64,000 nucleotides of DNA from Boesenbergia rotunda (Eukaryota > Streptophyta > Magnoliopsida > Zingiberales > Zingiberaceae). A program made the translations under genes and the position numbers. A model generated the notes under the pieces. That model did not search any database, was not told the origin of the DNA, and was given only the letters and a program-made list of their open reading frames with translations. This document shows positions 10,843 to 22,800 of the stretch, one piece after another. Location of the stretch: positions 124,001-188,000 of the forward strand of contig JAGFNQ010001613.1 in the NCBI GenBank assembly GCA_024364735.1, in the 5' to 3' direction. How positions within the stretch are numbered: the first letter of the stretch is position 1; each line of letters opens with the position of its first letter.

Positions 10843-11530
10843 CTAAGATGAAGGACCGGGATGATCAGACGGGCCCGGCTGCCATGCATCAAATCGTGCC
10901 ATCATCTCTATGTATCGTGCGTCAGCCACTTCTCGATCAGCTCGACGAGCTTCCATCTGCTCTAGGTGGTAGGCTTCGACCTCCTCTCGAAGACTCTGAA
11001 CCTTTGTGTCTAAATGTGTCACTATCTGATAGAGTGTCGGTGGAGCGGGCTCGTCGATATGTGCTCGGGCTACTGCGGCTATATCTGCGACATCGTACTC
11101 AACCTCCTCGTCCGAATCGATCTGGGGAGCTGCTCTCTGACGTCTCCAGGACAAGACCCCGGTACCGGACACCTCTATACCTGCTAGGGCGAAGTTTCTA
11201 TAGCCTATTTCATCGTAGTCGGTCAGATCGGCCATTTCTCCCTCAGTAATGTTCCTACCATGGTAATGTAATAGGGATGTGATAACGTGGCAGTATGGTG
11301 TGCGTACCCGCCCTTGCGTGGTCACACTGGATGCGTGTAGGATAGTGTGAAACATATGAAGTCCTATATCAATATCTAGCTGGTGAATCAGGGCGACAGG
11401 AGAAAGGTATGGAATGGTCGCATAGTGGTGACGTTCCTGGTGGATAATGGCAGAATACATCGGACTAAGACCCTATATAGGGCGTAGTCCTGGACCTCTA
11501 AGTCGACTGACTGAAATCGTCTGGCCACTG
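10843..11530 (-). pseudogene. Sirevirus env-like / plant-transposon-domain ORF, 5' truncated
   Basis: The minus-strand frame 11460-10843 (205 codons from an internal ATG) carries GRVRTPYCHVITSLLHYHG, then an acidic stretch (DSDEEVEYDVADIA) and a charged C-terminal coiled-coil-like segment (LDTKVQSLREEVEAYHLEQM). The N-terminal part continues in another frame to about 11530 (RRFQSVDLEVQDYALYRVL), so one frameshift lies near 11465. Position between pol and the 3' LTR and the GR-LPF-x-SLIT-like centre fit the env-like or 'putative plant transposon protein' ORF of Sireviruses. Function of this family is unknown. Pol is missing and the upstream end is cut by a foreign LTR fragment. Confidence 0.6.
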
Positions 11531-11543
11531 GTTGCCTAAAGAA

Positions 11544-11608
11544 ATATGAGTGTAATGTATCTAAGGTAATGTATCTAAGGTAATATGAGTGTAATGTATC
11601 TAAGGTAA
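11544..11608. repeat. Short direct repeats at an element junction
   Basis: GTAATGTATCTAAGGTAA-type units occur three times, including a 26-bp near-perfect pair (11544 and 11583). They lie exactly between the truncated env-like ORF and an LTR fragment of opposite orientation, and look like filler made during end joining. Confidence 0.7.
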
Positions 11609-12006
11609 CGTGAGAGTTGTGCTGGGTGAGCTTGGTGAAGTGTTTCCGTCTGTGTTCATTGTGCTCTGTAAATGTGTCTATTGTCTCTGGGCTTTTCATT
11701 CCATATACTCTGTTGAGACATTGTGTGGAGAGGTTTTTCCACCGAGAAGGAGGATTTGATATCCGGATTTTCCGGGGCTTGATCTGCCGACGATCAAGGG
11801 ATCGCCCACCTCACGGGCACGCCAAGGAATAGGGGCAAGTTATCCCCGAACCTTGTATATCCTTGTGTTAGAGTTTTGGTTTGTCTTTCGTTTCTACACT
11901 TTGTTTCTGCTGTTATACTGTATTTTGCTTCCGCTGTTACTGCTAATGCTTAAGTGCAGAAAACCCTAAAAGAGAAAGAGATTTTGAGTGTCTGGCTACA
12001 TTCACC
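11609..12006 (+). repeat. LTR 3'-end fragment, duplicate of 14461-14858
   Basis: 398 bp, nearly identical to and equal in length with 14461-14858 inside the solo LTR, from CGTGAGAGTTGTGCT to GGCTACATTCACC. The copy lacks the terminal CCCCCCTCTATAGCC...CAACA. A 71-codon ORF inside it exists in both copies and is antisense-free LTR sequence, not a host gene. Confidence 0.85.
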
Positions 12007-12896
12007 TAAATTTGAGATTAAACACACAGTAACAACAACACTGATATCACTCTAATAAAACTACAGTAAGTTTTCTCTTATATCCCTTTATTCTATCTCT
12101 TCTATCACTTCATGAGATACATATACCGCAACCAATTAGAATCCTCCAATGTTTTTTGATGTTATATCTCCCAGTTTTACACATGGTGGTAATCTATCAT
12201 TCTGATTCGGGTATGACTATTTGACACAACAATGGATCTAAGTGTTTGGCATCTCAATTTCTACAAGTTTTTGTCCACTAGTCAACAAGGTGGTTGATAT
12301 TCAACTCAGAGTGTTAATGTCCAATTTCAAACAATGGTACAGGTGGTAGATGACGAGTATTAGATGCGGATATAGCCGTGAAATTCATAATATTTTTCCT
12401 GCTTACACTTAGTACAGGAAGCTCACCATACTCATTAGCAATACCATTTTATAGGCCACCTTCAGTCCATGGAAATTGTAATTTTTGAGAAATTTTCTTT
12501 CTATTTGAACTTTGTAAAAGAAACATTAATATTGGCAAGAAAAATCTCAATAAACTTCTCAGTAGAAAAATATTTCTGACAGTAAACCCATTAGGTGATG
12601 ATCAGAATATAGCTATCGATCTCATGGAACCAAAACTTATATTCAGACTTACCGGCATGCCAATGTAGACAATTCACCCATGAAGAAGTAATGAAGGCAA
12701 ATCCGGGAGGCCTCCTTGGTTGGTGCTCATTATAAGAAACAGAACGTCCTACCTAATCAAAGTTCACAATAAAAAATAGATAAATGAAAGAAAAACTATA
12801 GGCATATAGGAAAACATAAACTTAGATTTTCTAAGTAACAATAAAATGGAAATAAAATAACCTAGCATTAAGAAAAATATGAGAAAAACAGTAGCC
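12007..12896. other. Unassigned AT-rich sequence between two LTR copies
   Basis: About 890 bp with no ORF of note, no terminal repeats and no similarity that I recognise to the flanking elements. It may be original host DNA or internal debris of an older element. Confidence 0.5.
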
Positions 12897-13004
12897 TAGT
12901 GTGTTGATGCAGTCTGGCCCGGTTGTTGTTTTGGTGTTGACAACGATTTAAGTTTGGTTGAATGAATTTAGGTTAAGTCCAGGTGGATCGGGAGATCGCA
13001 CGCT

Positions 13005-13275
13005 AGCATGGAAAAGACCTAGTGGGACTAGGCACACCTAGTGGGACTAGGTGAAGTGGAAAAGACCTAGTGGGACTAGGCACACCTAGTGGGACTAGGT
13101 GAAACCCTAGTGAGTGAAGCCAGGTCCTAGCTTGGGAAGCTAGGTTGAATGAAATCCTGGTGAGTGAAGCCAGGTCCTAGCTTGGGAAGCTAGATTGGAT
13201 GAAACCCTGGTGAGTGAAGCCAGGTCCTAGCTTGGGAAGCTAGGTTGAATGAAAACCCGGTGAGTGAAGCTGGGC
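13005..13275 (+). repeat. Tandem repeats inside the solo LTR
   Basis: First CCTAGTGGGACTAGGC-type palindromic units (13018-13100), then three copies of a ~52-bp unit containing GTGAGTGAAGCCAGGTCCTA and CTTGGGAAGCTAG (13110-13260). Confidence 0.85.
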
Positions 13276-13359
13276 ACGGAGTCTTGGTCCGGGGGACTGA
13301 GCACGAGTCAGAGAGGGCTAGGGAGCTCGTTCTCTTGACTTAGGGTTGAATTGGAAGTC

Positions 13360-13885
13360 TCTAGATGGGTCTGGTGACCGATCCAGAGGAGGCTGATCGG
13401 TCTGGTGACCGATCAGGGAGAGAACAGAAAGTTGTTTGGCTTCTGTTCGGCTCCTGATCGGTCTGGTGACCGATCAAGAAGAGAACAGAAGCTTTTGATT
13501 CAGCTTCTGTGTGGCTTCAGATCGTTCTGGTGAAATATCAGAGACCCTTGATCGGTCAGTGTAACCGATCAAACTGTCGCAAGGTTTCTCACCTGGACCG
13601 ATCAGGCTGGAGCCTGATCGGTCAGGGAGGGACCTGATCGGTCCCCAGACCGATCAGGGAACAACCTGATCGGTCAGGTGACCGATCAAGGGGCGTGGGA
13701 TGCGAGAGCTGAAGGTTTTGTGCTCAACTGTTGGATCGATCTGGTGACCGATCCCCAGTATTTGATCGGTCAGGGTGACCAATCATAGATGAGTTTGCGA
13801 TCCCAGATTTCTCACTGGGGACCGATCAGGCTGGAGCCTGATCAGTCTGGGATCACCCTGATCGATCCGGTGACCGATCAGTAGC
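13360..13885 (+). repeat. Dispersed GATCGGTC...GACCGATC hairpin repeats inside the solo LTR
   Basis: At least ten copies or half copies of TGATCGGTCTGGTGACCGATCA, an almost perfect inverted repeat with a four-base TGGT loop, separated by unrelated spacers. Each can form a 9-bp stem in DNA or in the LTR transcript. Confidence 0.85.
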
Positions 13886-14893
13886 TGACAGCTTTAATTC
13901 AAAAACGCTGTCAGAGTTCTGATTGCGTTCTGTTTCTCTTCTGATCACTACTGATATGTTCTGATATTTGATCTTCTGTTGATTTGCTGTGCTAAACCTC
14001 TGATTAAGTATGCAGGTGACAGGAATGATTTCAAACACTCAAGGAGAGTCAACTGGTGTCTTTTGCTGCATCAGGCTTGGCAGTTTTCCATCGCAGGTTA
14101 CAACGGGCGCTGCTGGCAACGGCTGGAAGCTGACCTGGGGCTGACTGAGGCTCGGCTGAGGAGAGCTCGGGGAGTCCAGGAGAGGTCAGGGTAGCTGGGC
14201 AGTTGCAGATGAGCAGCTGGGAGCTGCAGAGGAGCGTCTGTGACCTGGCGTTGGGCAGCTGGGTTAAGTGTTGGCTGACGATGAAGAGAAAGGAGAAGTT
14301 CTCTGCAGCAACACTTGATCATCCTTTGGCATTCATTCAGCATCTTGAAGCTTCTGCAATCTAGAGCATCCTTTGAAGCTTCTGCAACTTGAGCACTGTG
14401 AAGCAGAGGAGAACTTGTCGAGTCCATCAGCAAGCAGACACGAAGAGCTGGGAGCTCTTGCGTGAGAGTTGTGCTAGGTGAGCTTGGTGAAGTGTTTCCG
14501 TCTGTGTTCATTGTGCTCTGTAAATGTGTCTATTGTCTCTGGGCTTTTCATTCCATATACTCTGTTGAGACATTGTGTGGAGAGGTTTCTCCACCGAGAA
14601 GGAGGATTTGATATCCGGATTTTCCGGGGCTTGATCTGCCGACGATCAAGGGATCGCCCACCACACGGGCACGCCAAGGAATAGGGGCAAGTTATCCCCG
14701 AACCTTGTATATCCTTGTATTAGAGTTTTGGTTTGTCTTTCGTTTCTACACTTTGTTTCTGCTGTTATACTGTATTTTGCTTCCGCTGTTACTGCTAACG
14801 CTTAAGTGCAGAAAACCCTAAAAGAGAAAGAGATTTTGAGTGTCTGGCTACATTCACCCCCCCCTCTATAGCCATCCAAGCACCAACATAGTG

Positions 14894-15604
14894 TTGTATA
14901 TGAAAGTCATTATGCATTTCCATTGACAAATAAAAAATATACCAAAAACTTGTAAACAATTCTAATTTGCAAACCAATGCTCTCAACTAACATTAAGACA
15001 CAAAACTTTATACAAAAGAATAAAAAGGCTCTTTTATTTTCCCTTATATTGGCAGTTAATTCACACACCAGAAGGATATAGATTGTTTGTTGCAAGATGT
15101 GGCATTACAGCCAACTTTTCCCCCTGCCATAACCATTTGAAAATCTCAGTTCAATCCCCTTTCTGATTCAACTGAACCAATTGCTACAATTATTGAAGTA
15201 ATAAAAAACAAAACTTTTTAGAAGATTTTTTTTTTCTTACTGAGATACCCCATTTTCATCTTATCAGATAAAGCCTTTCCTTTTTTGAAGGAGAAAATCC
15301 TTTCAAGTTAAGCGCCTCTGTCATCACCTACAAGTTAATGTCTAAGGAGTATCAGATGCTGGCTCAAAACCCCTTTTTTGGCACAAAAGCCTTGGCATAA
15401 AAAATAATATTTTGGAAACAGGAAACTACAATTTAAGCGAATTATACGATCTAGAAATTAGGACCTCCCATAAGATTCAATCCCGATCCCGGCTCAGAAC
15501 CCCTTTTTGACACAAATCCATCGGTATACAAATTAATATTTTGAAAACATGCAAGAAAACAACAATGTAACTAACAGTAGGAGAGAATAAGCGAATTATA
15601 CGAT
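14894..15604. other. Intergenic DNA with a local duplication
   Basis: No gene seen. A ~75-bp block starting GGCTCAAAACCCCTTTTTTG (about 15360) is repeated in diverged form at 15491, and AAGCGAATTATACGATCTAG occurs at about 15434 and 15589. The second copy supplies the stop codon of the small minus-strand ORF. Confidence 0.55.
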
Positions 15605-15904
15605 CTAGCGAGCACCTGTGCCCGAAGACGCCAAAGCCATCGGGTCGGGAACTGCGGCGGTCGCGGCAGGCAACTTGGAGAGGAAGGGGTCGCGGTGGTC
15701 GAGGCGAGGCATCGGAGGCCCCGACCTCGCTGCCCTAATCTTGAGTGCAGCAGCAGCTGCTGCCGACGAGGAGGAGGAAGAAGGAGAAGAAGAAGATAAA
15801 CCGGAGGGAACGAACGCCATGGGCATTCGAAACGACAGGAAATGGAAGATCACAGCGCCGCACGCCATCGCCGCCTTCGTCGCCCTTCTTCGCTTCCGCT
15901 TCAT
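15605..15904 (-). CDS. Hypothetical 99-residue protein, divergent from the JMJ24-like gene
   Basis: I do not recognise this ORF. The ATG at 15904 opens a single 99-codon frame ending in TAG. The N-terminus is very basic (MKRKRRRATK), followed by a short hydrophobic stretch (ACGAVIFHFLSFRMPMAFVP, residues 14-33) that could be an anchor or signal. Then come a serine run, an alanine run and a proline-rich tail with PPMPRLDHRDPFLSKLP. Codons are GC-rich like the 5' exons of the neighbours. The layout (basic start, hydrophobic core, short tail) resembles small secreted or membrane peptides, but no known peptide motif is visible. It points away from the 16.8-kb gene and may share its promoter region. 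It could also be a chance ORF in a GC-rich island. Confidence 0.35.
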   Translation of the reverse strand: MKRKRRRATKAAMACGAVIFHFLSFRMPMAFVPSGLSSSSPSSSSSSAAAAAALKIRAARSGPPMPRLDHRDPFLSKLPAATAAVPDPMALASSGTGAR

Positions 15905-16844
15905 CGACGGCGGCCGACCCGTTCGAAGGCCCCTGGAAAAACAATAATATTATTATTCCTGAAAAAATAAATAAATTGTCTTTTTAAAATAATCTTTTTC
16001 CATAATCCGAAATATAAATTAAAAAAAGATGAATTTTATTGAAAGATTAATTTGATATTTTAGTCGATAATTTTGATAGCATAAAATAAATAAATAAATA
16101 AACAAATAAAGTATATAAATAAGATCTGAAATGTGCGGAGGGTTGTTGGGGGATTTTATGCGCATGCCTACTGCCTCTTCTTTCTTCTTTCTCTGCTGCA
16201 GCCGCTGCTGCTGCATCAATCCATTCCCCACAGCGACATCCTTTTCAATTTTTGGGCTTTGACCCCTCAAACTTCACCAAATTCGCCGGGGGCTCCTCTC
16301 ACTCTGATCCAAACTACGCAGGTCGCTCTCTTCGTCTTCTACCCCACTCCTATTCCCTTCTATTTATACCCTCCCGATGTCGTCATTCCTCTTCTCGCCA
16401 TCGCTCGCCCGAGGGGGTCGACGAGGCCCGCGGTCCAGATCCAAAGGCGAGTTTCGAATCCTTTCATTTTTAAAATTTATTTTTTTTGTATGCTTGATTA
16501 TCGGCTTGTGGGCTGATTCCTATGGATCTATCTTCGTCTTCATCTGTTGCTGTCAAATTCGCTTTAAATTTAGGGTTTTGTTGCTTTGATCTACAAATTT
16601 GATTTAGATTTTGTCTAAAGATTTTGCGAACGGAATTAGTGAAATATTAGTCATGATTGTGGTTTGATTCCTATGGATCTATCTCCTTGTTCTGTTTGTT
16701 GCCTTAATTGCTGTGCTACTTTTTGGGATTTGTTGCATTGATCTAGATCAGAAGTTTCTTTTCAGAAGGAAAATTTTGTTCTTTTTGGAATTAGTGAAAT
16801 TTTAGTTATGGGGTTGAATTATAGGTTAGAGGGTGCGCCGAGGC
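15905..16844 (+). promoter_or_regulatory. 5' region and leader of the JMJ24-like gene
   Basis: The stretch holds an AAATAAATAAATAAATAAAC microsatellite (about 16085-16105), a pyrimidine-rich segment (16160-16400) typical of plant transcription starts and 5' UTRs, and T-rich DNA up to the start codon that looks like a leader intron ending near TTAG at 16828. The exact transcription start and the leader intron borders cannot be fixed by eye. Confidence 0.4.
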
Positions 16845-19800
16845 ATGGATGACTATGTGGGGATACCTGAGGACTTAAGGTGCAAGAGATCGGACGGGAA
16901 GCAGTGGAGGTGCAGTGCGCTGTCGATGCCAGATAAGACTGTGTGTGAGAAGCACTACATCCAGGCTAAGAGGCGGGCGGCAAACTCGGCGCAGCGAGCT
17001 AGTGAGCGGAAAGCAAGGCGGAAGTCGATGGACGACGGTGATATCTACTTGGAGAGCAGGAGTAAGGAGGTTGAGAGGTCCAGGTCTGTGTCTCCAATGA
17101 ATAATGTAGGTGGTGCAGAGTGGGCGTCCAGGGGCAGGTACAAGGAGAAGGTGTCTAGAAGTCAGGGACAGGGCTTGTACTCGCTTGAGATGGCTAGGGG
17201 GGTTTCAGCCCATGGTGGTTTTGGCAGACCTACTCAGGACGTTGAGCAAGATGCAGATTACATGGAAGAGGATCAAATTAGGTCAGGATACAAAACTCCT
17301 CCACCGTTTGGCAGGGAAGCAAAGAATTATGGAAGTGGTCCAGCAGTGAGTCTAATGTTCTGATTTTCTTTCATGAATATAAATGTTTCTTTGCAATTAT
17401 CTTTGCTTTTAAGAATCATGGATTTTCTATCTGGTCTTATAGGATTTTTCAGGCAAAACTTCAGGTTCATCTGATGAGGTGGAAGGTTTAACTTGTCATC
17501 ACTGTCAGAGGAATGATCTAGCAAGTGTTGTATGGTGTATTAGTTGTGACAGCAGAGGCTACTGTAGCAATTGCATATCAAGATGGTACTGGTGTATCTA
17601 CCATATGCTATGATTTGAGTTCCTTATTGACAGAAAGTTAAGTGCTTGATGATGTATTACGTCTGTTAGGTATGCTGACATTCCGGTGGAGGATATCCGT
17701 CAGGTTTGCCCAGCTTGCCGTGGTATTTGCAACTGTAGAATATGCTTGCAAGCTGACAACTTAGTTAAGGTAGTGCTCACTTTTTCTTCTCTCATATTAA
17801 CAATTGCAGTCATATATATCCTTCAGCTCTTTTTCTCATTGATGTGTGTGTTTTCGTTAATTCATTCTTTCCTTTGTTTTAGGCTAAGATACATGAGATG
17901 CCTGCAATAGATAAATTGAGATATCTTCATAGCCTTTTGAAATTCATCCTTCCTGTCCTGAAGAATATATATAGGGATCAATGCTTCGAAATTGGAGTTG
18001 AAACAAGGGCGTATGGTATTTCATCTTGTTGTCTTTTTTTTTTTTAATGCACCAGTCTAGAGTTTTCACCACTGTTTGCCTTTTCCCTTTTACGTTACTC
18101 ATATTTATGTTAGTTATCATGTCCCAGGGCCTAAATCTGATATTCCTAGGGCAAAGATAGATGCTGATGAACAGATGTGCTGGTACTTCCCCATCTAATG
18201 CATAATTTTTCCCCTAAGCGATTACACTTGCTCAGTTATGTTACTGTTGGCATTAAGCAATGTTATCATTACTATGTGCAGTGACTTGTGCAAGGTGCCG
18301 ATACTTGATTATCATCGGCATTGCACCAAGTGCTCATATGATTTATGCCTCAACTGTTGTCGTGATATTCGACGGGCATCTTCAGTTAATCTGCCCATTG
18401 ATGGATGGTCCTCTGATAGAAGCAAAGATGGTGCTGCTGAAACTGCATGTCCAGAATCATCTGGAAAAACTGAGACTGATGAATGCTCAGTTAACTTTGC
18501 CTTTCAATTTCCCAAGTGGAAAGCAAACAGAGATGGCACAATCCCATGTTGCCCTGTTGAGGCAGGTGGTTGTGGCTCCTCAGAATTAGTTTTAAGACGT
18601 CTTTTCAAAATAAACTGGGTTGCAAAACTGGTCAAAAGTGCTGAGGAAATGGTCAATGGATGCATAACTCGAGATCTAGATACTTTGCCAGGCTGCCCTT
18701 GTCAAAATAATATTGTTTCTGAATCGAATGGGTTGAGTGCATTCACTGGTCGCCAATGCTCCAATAGAGATAGTAGCATTGATAATTTCTTGTACTTTCC
18801 AGTAGCACAAGACATAAAACTTAATGGTATAAGTCATTTTCATCAGCATTGGTCTAGGGGTGAACCAGTTGTTGTAAGACACACATTTGAGTGCCCATTG
18901 GCTTCAAGTTGGGATCCAACTATTATCTGGAGAGGCATTCAAGAAATGATAGACAAGAAAACTGACGATAATATAAAGGTGAAAGCCTTCAGCTGTAATG
19001 ATCAGTCAGAGGTATGCTACTTCTTGGTGACTACGATTCTTTATTTGATGTGAAATAATGCTGGTCACAAGGTTATTATGACAACTCTAATGTCATTGAG
19101 GCATGCTATTACCATTATATTTAACTTTTTTGGAACTTTGATAATTATTGTGATATTTTACTTTTGATGCTAATTGTCACTTATTCTGATAATCTTTGAC
19201 TATGGGAAATCATTTTCTCCTAGAACAGCTCATTATCTCAGGAATGTTTCATCCATCATATTTTCATTTATACTTTTATTTGTATTTTATATTTTTGAAA
19301 TATAGTCAGTATCTGGGTTCATAAGGGAGGTTCTTATGTTGGAAAATTTTGGGAGAGTTGGTGACCGACCAACTACTGCCACCCATCTTGTTACTTGGAG
19401 AGAATCGAAGGGTGAATTTAAATGCTGTATATATAGAGACCAATACTGCTTTTCCCTTTACTTCCATCTGATTTTGGAGGATATGAAACGGATTGGACAT
19501 AATTAAATTCCTTCTTGGTAAACAATTTAAATTGACAGATTTATTCTTTTCCTCTCTTTTTCCTCCTATGTTTGTCTTAGTAAATAATTCCATAAATAAA
19601 CATCATCTACAGGTGATTATATTATACTTTTAATAGACTAATAGTAGTCTAGAATCTTCAAATTAAGGATCATTAGATATGGTCCTTGTTATGAACTGAT
19701 TATATCTAATCAAGGTTGTTTGTTCATTGTAACCAGCAAATTTCTGAATTTTCTAATATCTTTCAGTTTAACAAGCTGTGTTACATTCGTCATGGTGCCA

Positions 19801-22800
19801 TTGGTTTGACCTACAAACTATACTTTGGCAGGTTGAACTTCAGCTAGGTCAGTTCATTAAAGGATATTCAGAGTGTACACGCGAAGATGGCTTGCAAGCA
19901 ATGTTAAGAATAAAGGATTGGCCAACTCCAAGTGTAGTGGAAGAGTTTATATTATGTCAAAGACCAGAATTTCTTGTTAATTTCCCTTTGATTGAATTTC
20001 TTCATTACAAATGGGGTATTCTGAATCTGGTTGCCAAGTTGCCACATGACACAATGCAAAATGAAATAGGCCCTAGACTTGTTATTTCTTATGGTACGCA
20101 CAAAGATCTCAGTAAAGGTGCTCCTGTTGCCAACCTTCAAATTAATATGGGTGATATGGTAGGTTAGTCAATTTGCCATTGTCAATTCCTGTCAGTCAGT
20201 TTCTTTTTTGGAGATTGTCACTTAATGCTGTCTTGTTCTTTGTTATTATTGATTATATACCCAGCCCACATGTTAGAACCTGTTCAACAGAATATTTTTA
20301 TATCTAATGGTGTTTCATTATAAACCATTATAAATTCTTGTGTTGCAATGGTATTTTCAATTCCTTGTGATTTGCAAAGGTGTTGCTGGCAGCGAACTTG
20401 ATATGTTTACTTGTTCTTCGGGATTTGCTAGTCATCCATTTTGGATTATAACACATTGCTTGAGGGCGGTAATTGAAATCATGTGGTAATTATGCTTAGT
20501 TTAAGATCATAGAGTGGAAGAGACATTGCTTTTAAACATCTTCCCTTTTTTGATACTAGATTTGATGACTCATTTTCCTCTGTTGTTCAGGTTTAGACTT
20601 TAATAATTGCATGCTTTAGCATCATGGTAAGGTTAAAAACCTCTCAGCTTATTTTATTTCTATTTTGGTTCTGCTCAGGATTCCACGTTAGATCATGTTT
20701 TAGTTCAGTTTTAGCCTTTTAAGGATTCATTTCATTATCCACATGCATATGTTCTTGGAATGCTGTTGTATGATATTTGTCTCAAATGAGAAGATCAGCT
20801 GTTGGATTTCATCTGAGTTTCAATTCAATTGTCTGATTTTCTAAAACACATGGAGGTATATAAGGCAATCAACTAGTCAGACATTATTGTCAGGGAACTT
20901 ACTGACTTGAGTTTATGAACATGATGGTGGCACTGACACATCAGAAACTCAATTCTAATATGATAATACAAAGACGGAACTTTTATATTAATAATGTTTT
21001 CCTCGAACAATGAATCTTTGCAGGCAGTATTATATAGTCTATTTACTATCTCAGTAATATGTGTCATTTTAATGATATAGTCTCTGATGCCTTTGTCCTT
21101 GTTTAGGTTTCCCTATTAATGCACACACCAGAGGCAGCTTTGATGAGGTCTGAATATGATAGGAACTTCAATAAGTTTAAACCTGAAAATTCGGTCGAGG
21201 ATGACTACCTTACATATTCTAATATGCCTTTCAATGGGATTACACGGCAACCTGCTCTTGAATCTCAAGAACATTGTAAAGAAAATGAGTTTTCCTTGGG
21301 TTTGAAAGCGACCCCGGATAATCCTATGGATTTTCATGAATTCGATAGCAATGGTTCAAGTGGCCATGAAAAGAGGGATTCTTGTTGCCTCGACTCTTCT
21401 GAAAGAACATGCCCTGGAGTTGTATGGGATGTTTTCCGCCGACAAGACATCCCTAAGCTCAATGAGTTCTTGAAGACACATTGGAAACACCTCACAAATA
21501 CTAGTCAATCTACAGATTCAGTAAACCAACCTTTTGCAACTACTTTGTGTCGCCTTATGTACCATTTTTATGTGTTTTTTACATGTATGAGTTTGGCAGG
21601 TCTTGCCTGTTTATGATCAAGCAGTGTATCTAAGTAAAGATCAGAAGCAAATGCTAAAGGAAGAATTTAGTAAGTTTACAGATTGTCATCTTCTCTTTAT
21701 TCTATGCTCAAGATGTCTGACTAAAAATTTCTCATCTTGATGATGACTTCGAGATCCATTTTGCTATCGTAGTGGACTTCTCTTTATTCAGTAAGCTTGC
21801 TTGTCTGTTTGACAGGAATTGAGCCATGGTCTTTTGTGCAACATGTCGGTGAGGCTGTTTTTATTCCTTCTGGATGTGCTTTTCAGCTTAGGTATCTCCA
21901 GGTGAGATTCAGTTTCAGATAAAGTCAAACATCTCAAGTGCCAAATAATTTCTACAACTCTACGTACTAGTGTTGTTTTTTTTAGCATATCATAGTTGTA
22001 AATGAGATACAATAACAAGTTGGAAGAAAAGCCTACACAGAATCATGGGGGTTGAAAATAGTAACTTCTGATTATGAACTCATTTGTTTTACCTTAGTAT
22101 TTTTCATGCTATTGGAGGACTTAGGATATGTAAAGAGATTTTTTATTTTTATTGGTTATGTTGGCCTTTTTAGTACGTTTGTTAGGTCTCCAACAATATT
22201 GCTTAGGAGTTTGCTCATGAAATTTATATAGTGCGTTGGCTTGGCGCTATTTGTCATGACCTGCCACTCAAATCGCAGAAATATTGCTTGTGAAGCCCAA
22301 TCTGATAAATTTCACCAAGTGGCACTAAACTTGGCTCCAGACTATCAGCCTTACCTTTATCTCCATCTTAATGGCATTCTCTAAGAAAGATTGTTTTCTC
22401 AGGAAACAAAATTAGCATTTTACTTTCCTTCAATCTTGCAGTCATCAGTTCAGCTGGTCCTCAACTTCTTATCTCCAGAGAGCTTAAGGGTGTCATCTCG
22501 TATGGCCGAAGAGATTCGCTGCCTTCCGAATAATCATGAAGCAAAGATTAAGATGCTGGAGGTATGCTCAAATATTATTCTGTGACTTTTCATATTAATT
22601 CTTTTCCGTGCCTTTATTATGTCTCAAATCTAAGTTTTGCCTCCAGGTGGGAAAGATGTCCTTGTATGCCGCTAGTTCGGCCGTCAAAGAAATTCAAAAA
22701 ATCACACTTGATCCCAAGTAAGCACGACTCGTTACATCTCAATTTGGTGTCCACTTTTATTGCAGTGTGTACTTGAGGGGAATAGAACCCAGATAGAGGG

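Larger units (their letters stand above)
12897..14893 (+). mobile_element. Solo LTR of a Sirevirus-like element with 5-bp target duplication
   Basis: The LTR body is 12902-14888 (1,987 bp), beginning TGTTGATGCAGTCTGG and ending TTCACCCCCCCCTCTATAGCC...CACCAACA. TAGTG flanks it directly on both sides (12897-12901 and 14889-14893). No internal region is present, so it arose by recombination between two LTRs. The same TGTTG...CAACA ends and the pre-terminal TTCACCCCCCCTCTAT motif occur in the minus-strand LTR at 8029-9343. It contains two repeat blocks described separately. Confidence 0.93.

Noticed and set aside
12640..12760. Minus-strand RRPPGFAF-like peptide resembling the RNP motif of SR splicing factors
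   Set aside because: Only about eight residues match, stops lie close by and no other RRM part is found.
11617..14684. ORFs of 68-71 codons at 11617-11832 and 14478-14684 with a cysteine/arginine-rich product
   Set aside because: They are the same LTR segment in two copies, without domain features or a gene-like context.
15618..15987. Plus-strand ORFs opposite the small 99-residue ORF
   Set aside because: Low-complexity Glu/Lys-rich or Arg-rich translations, shadows of the GC-rich segment.
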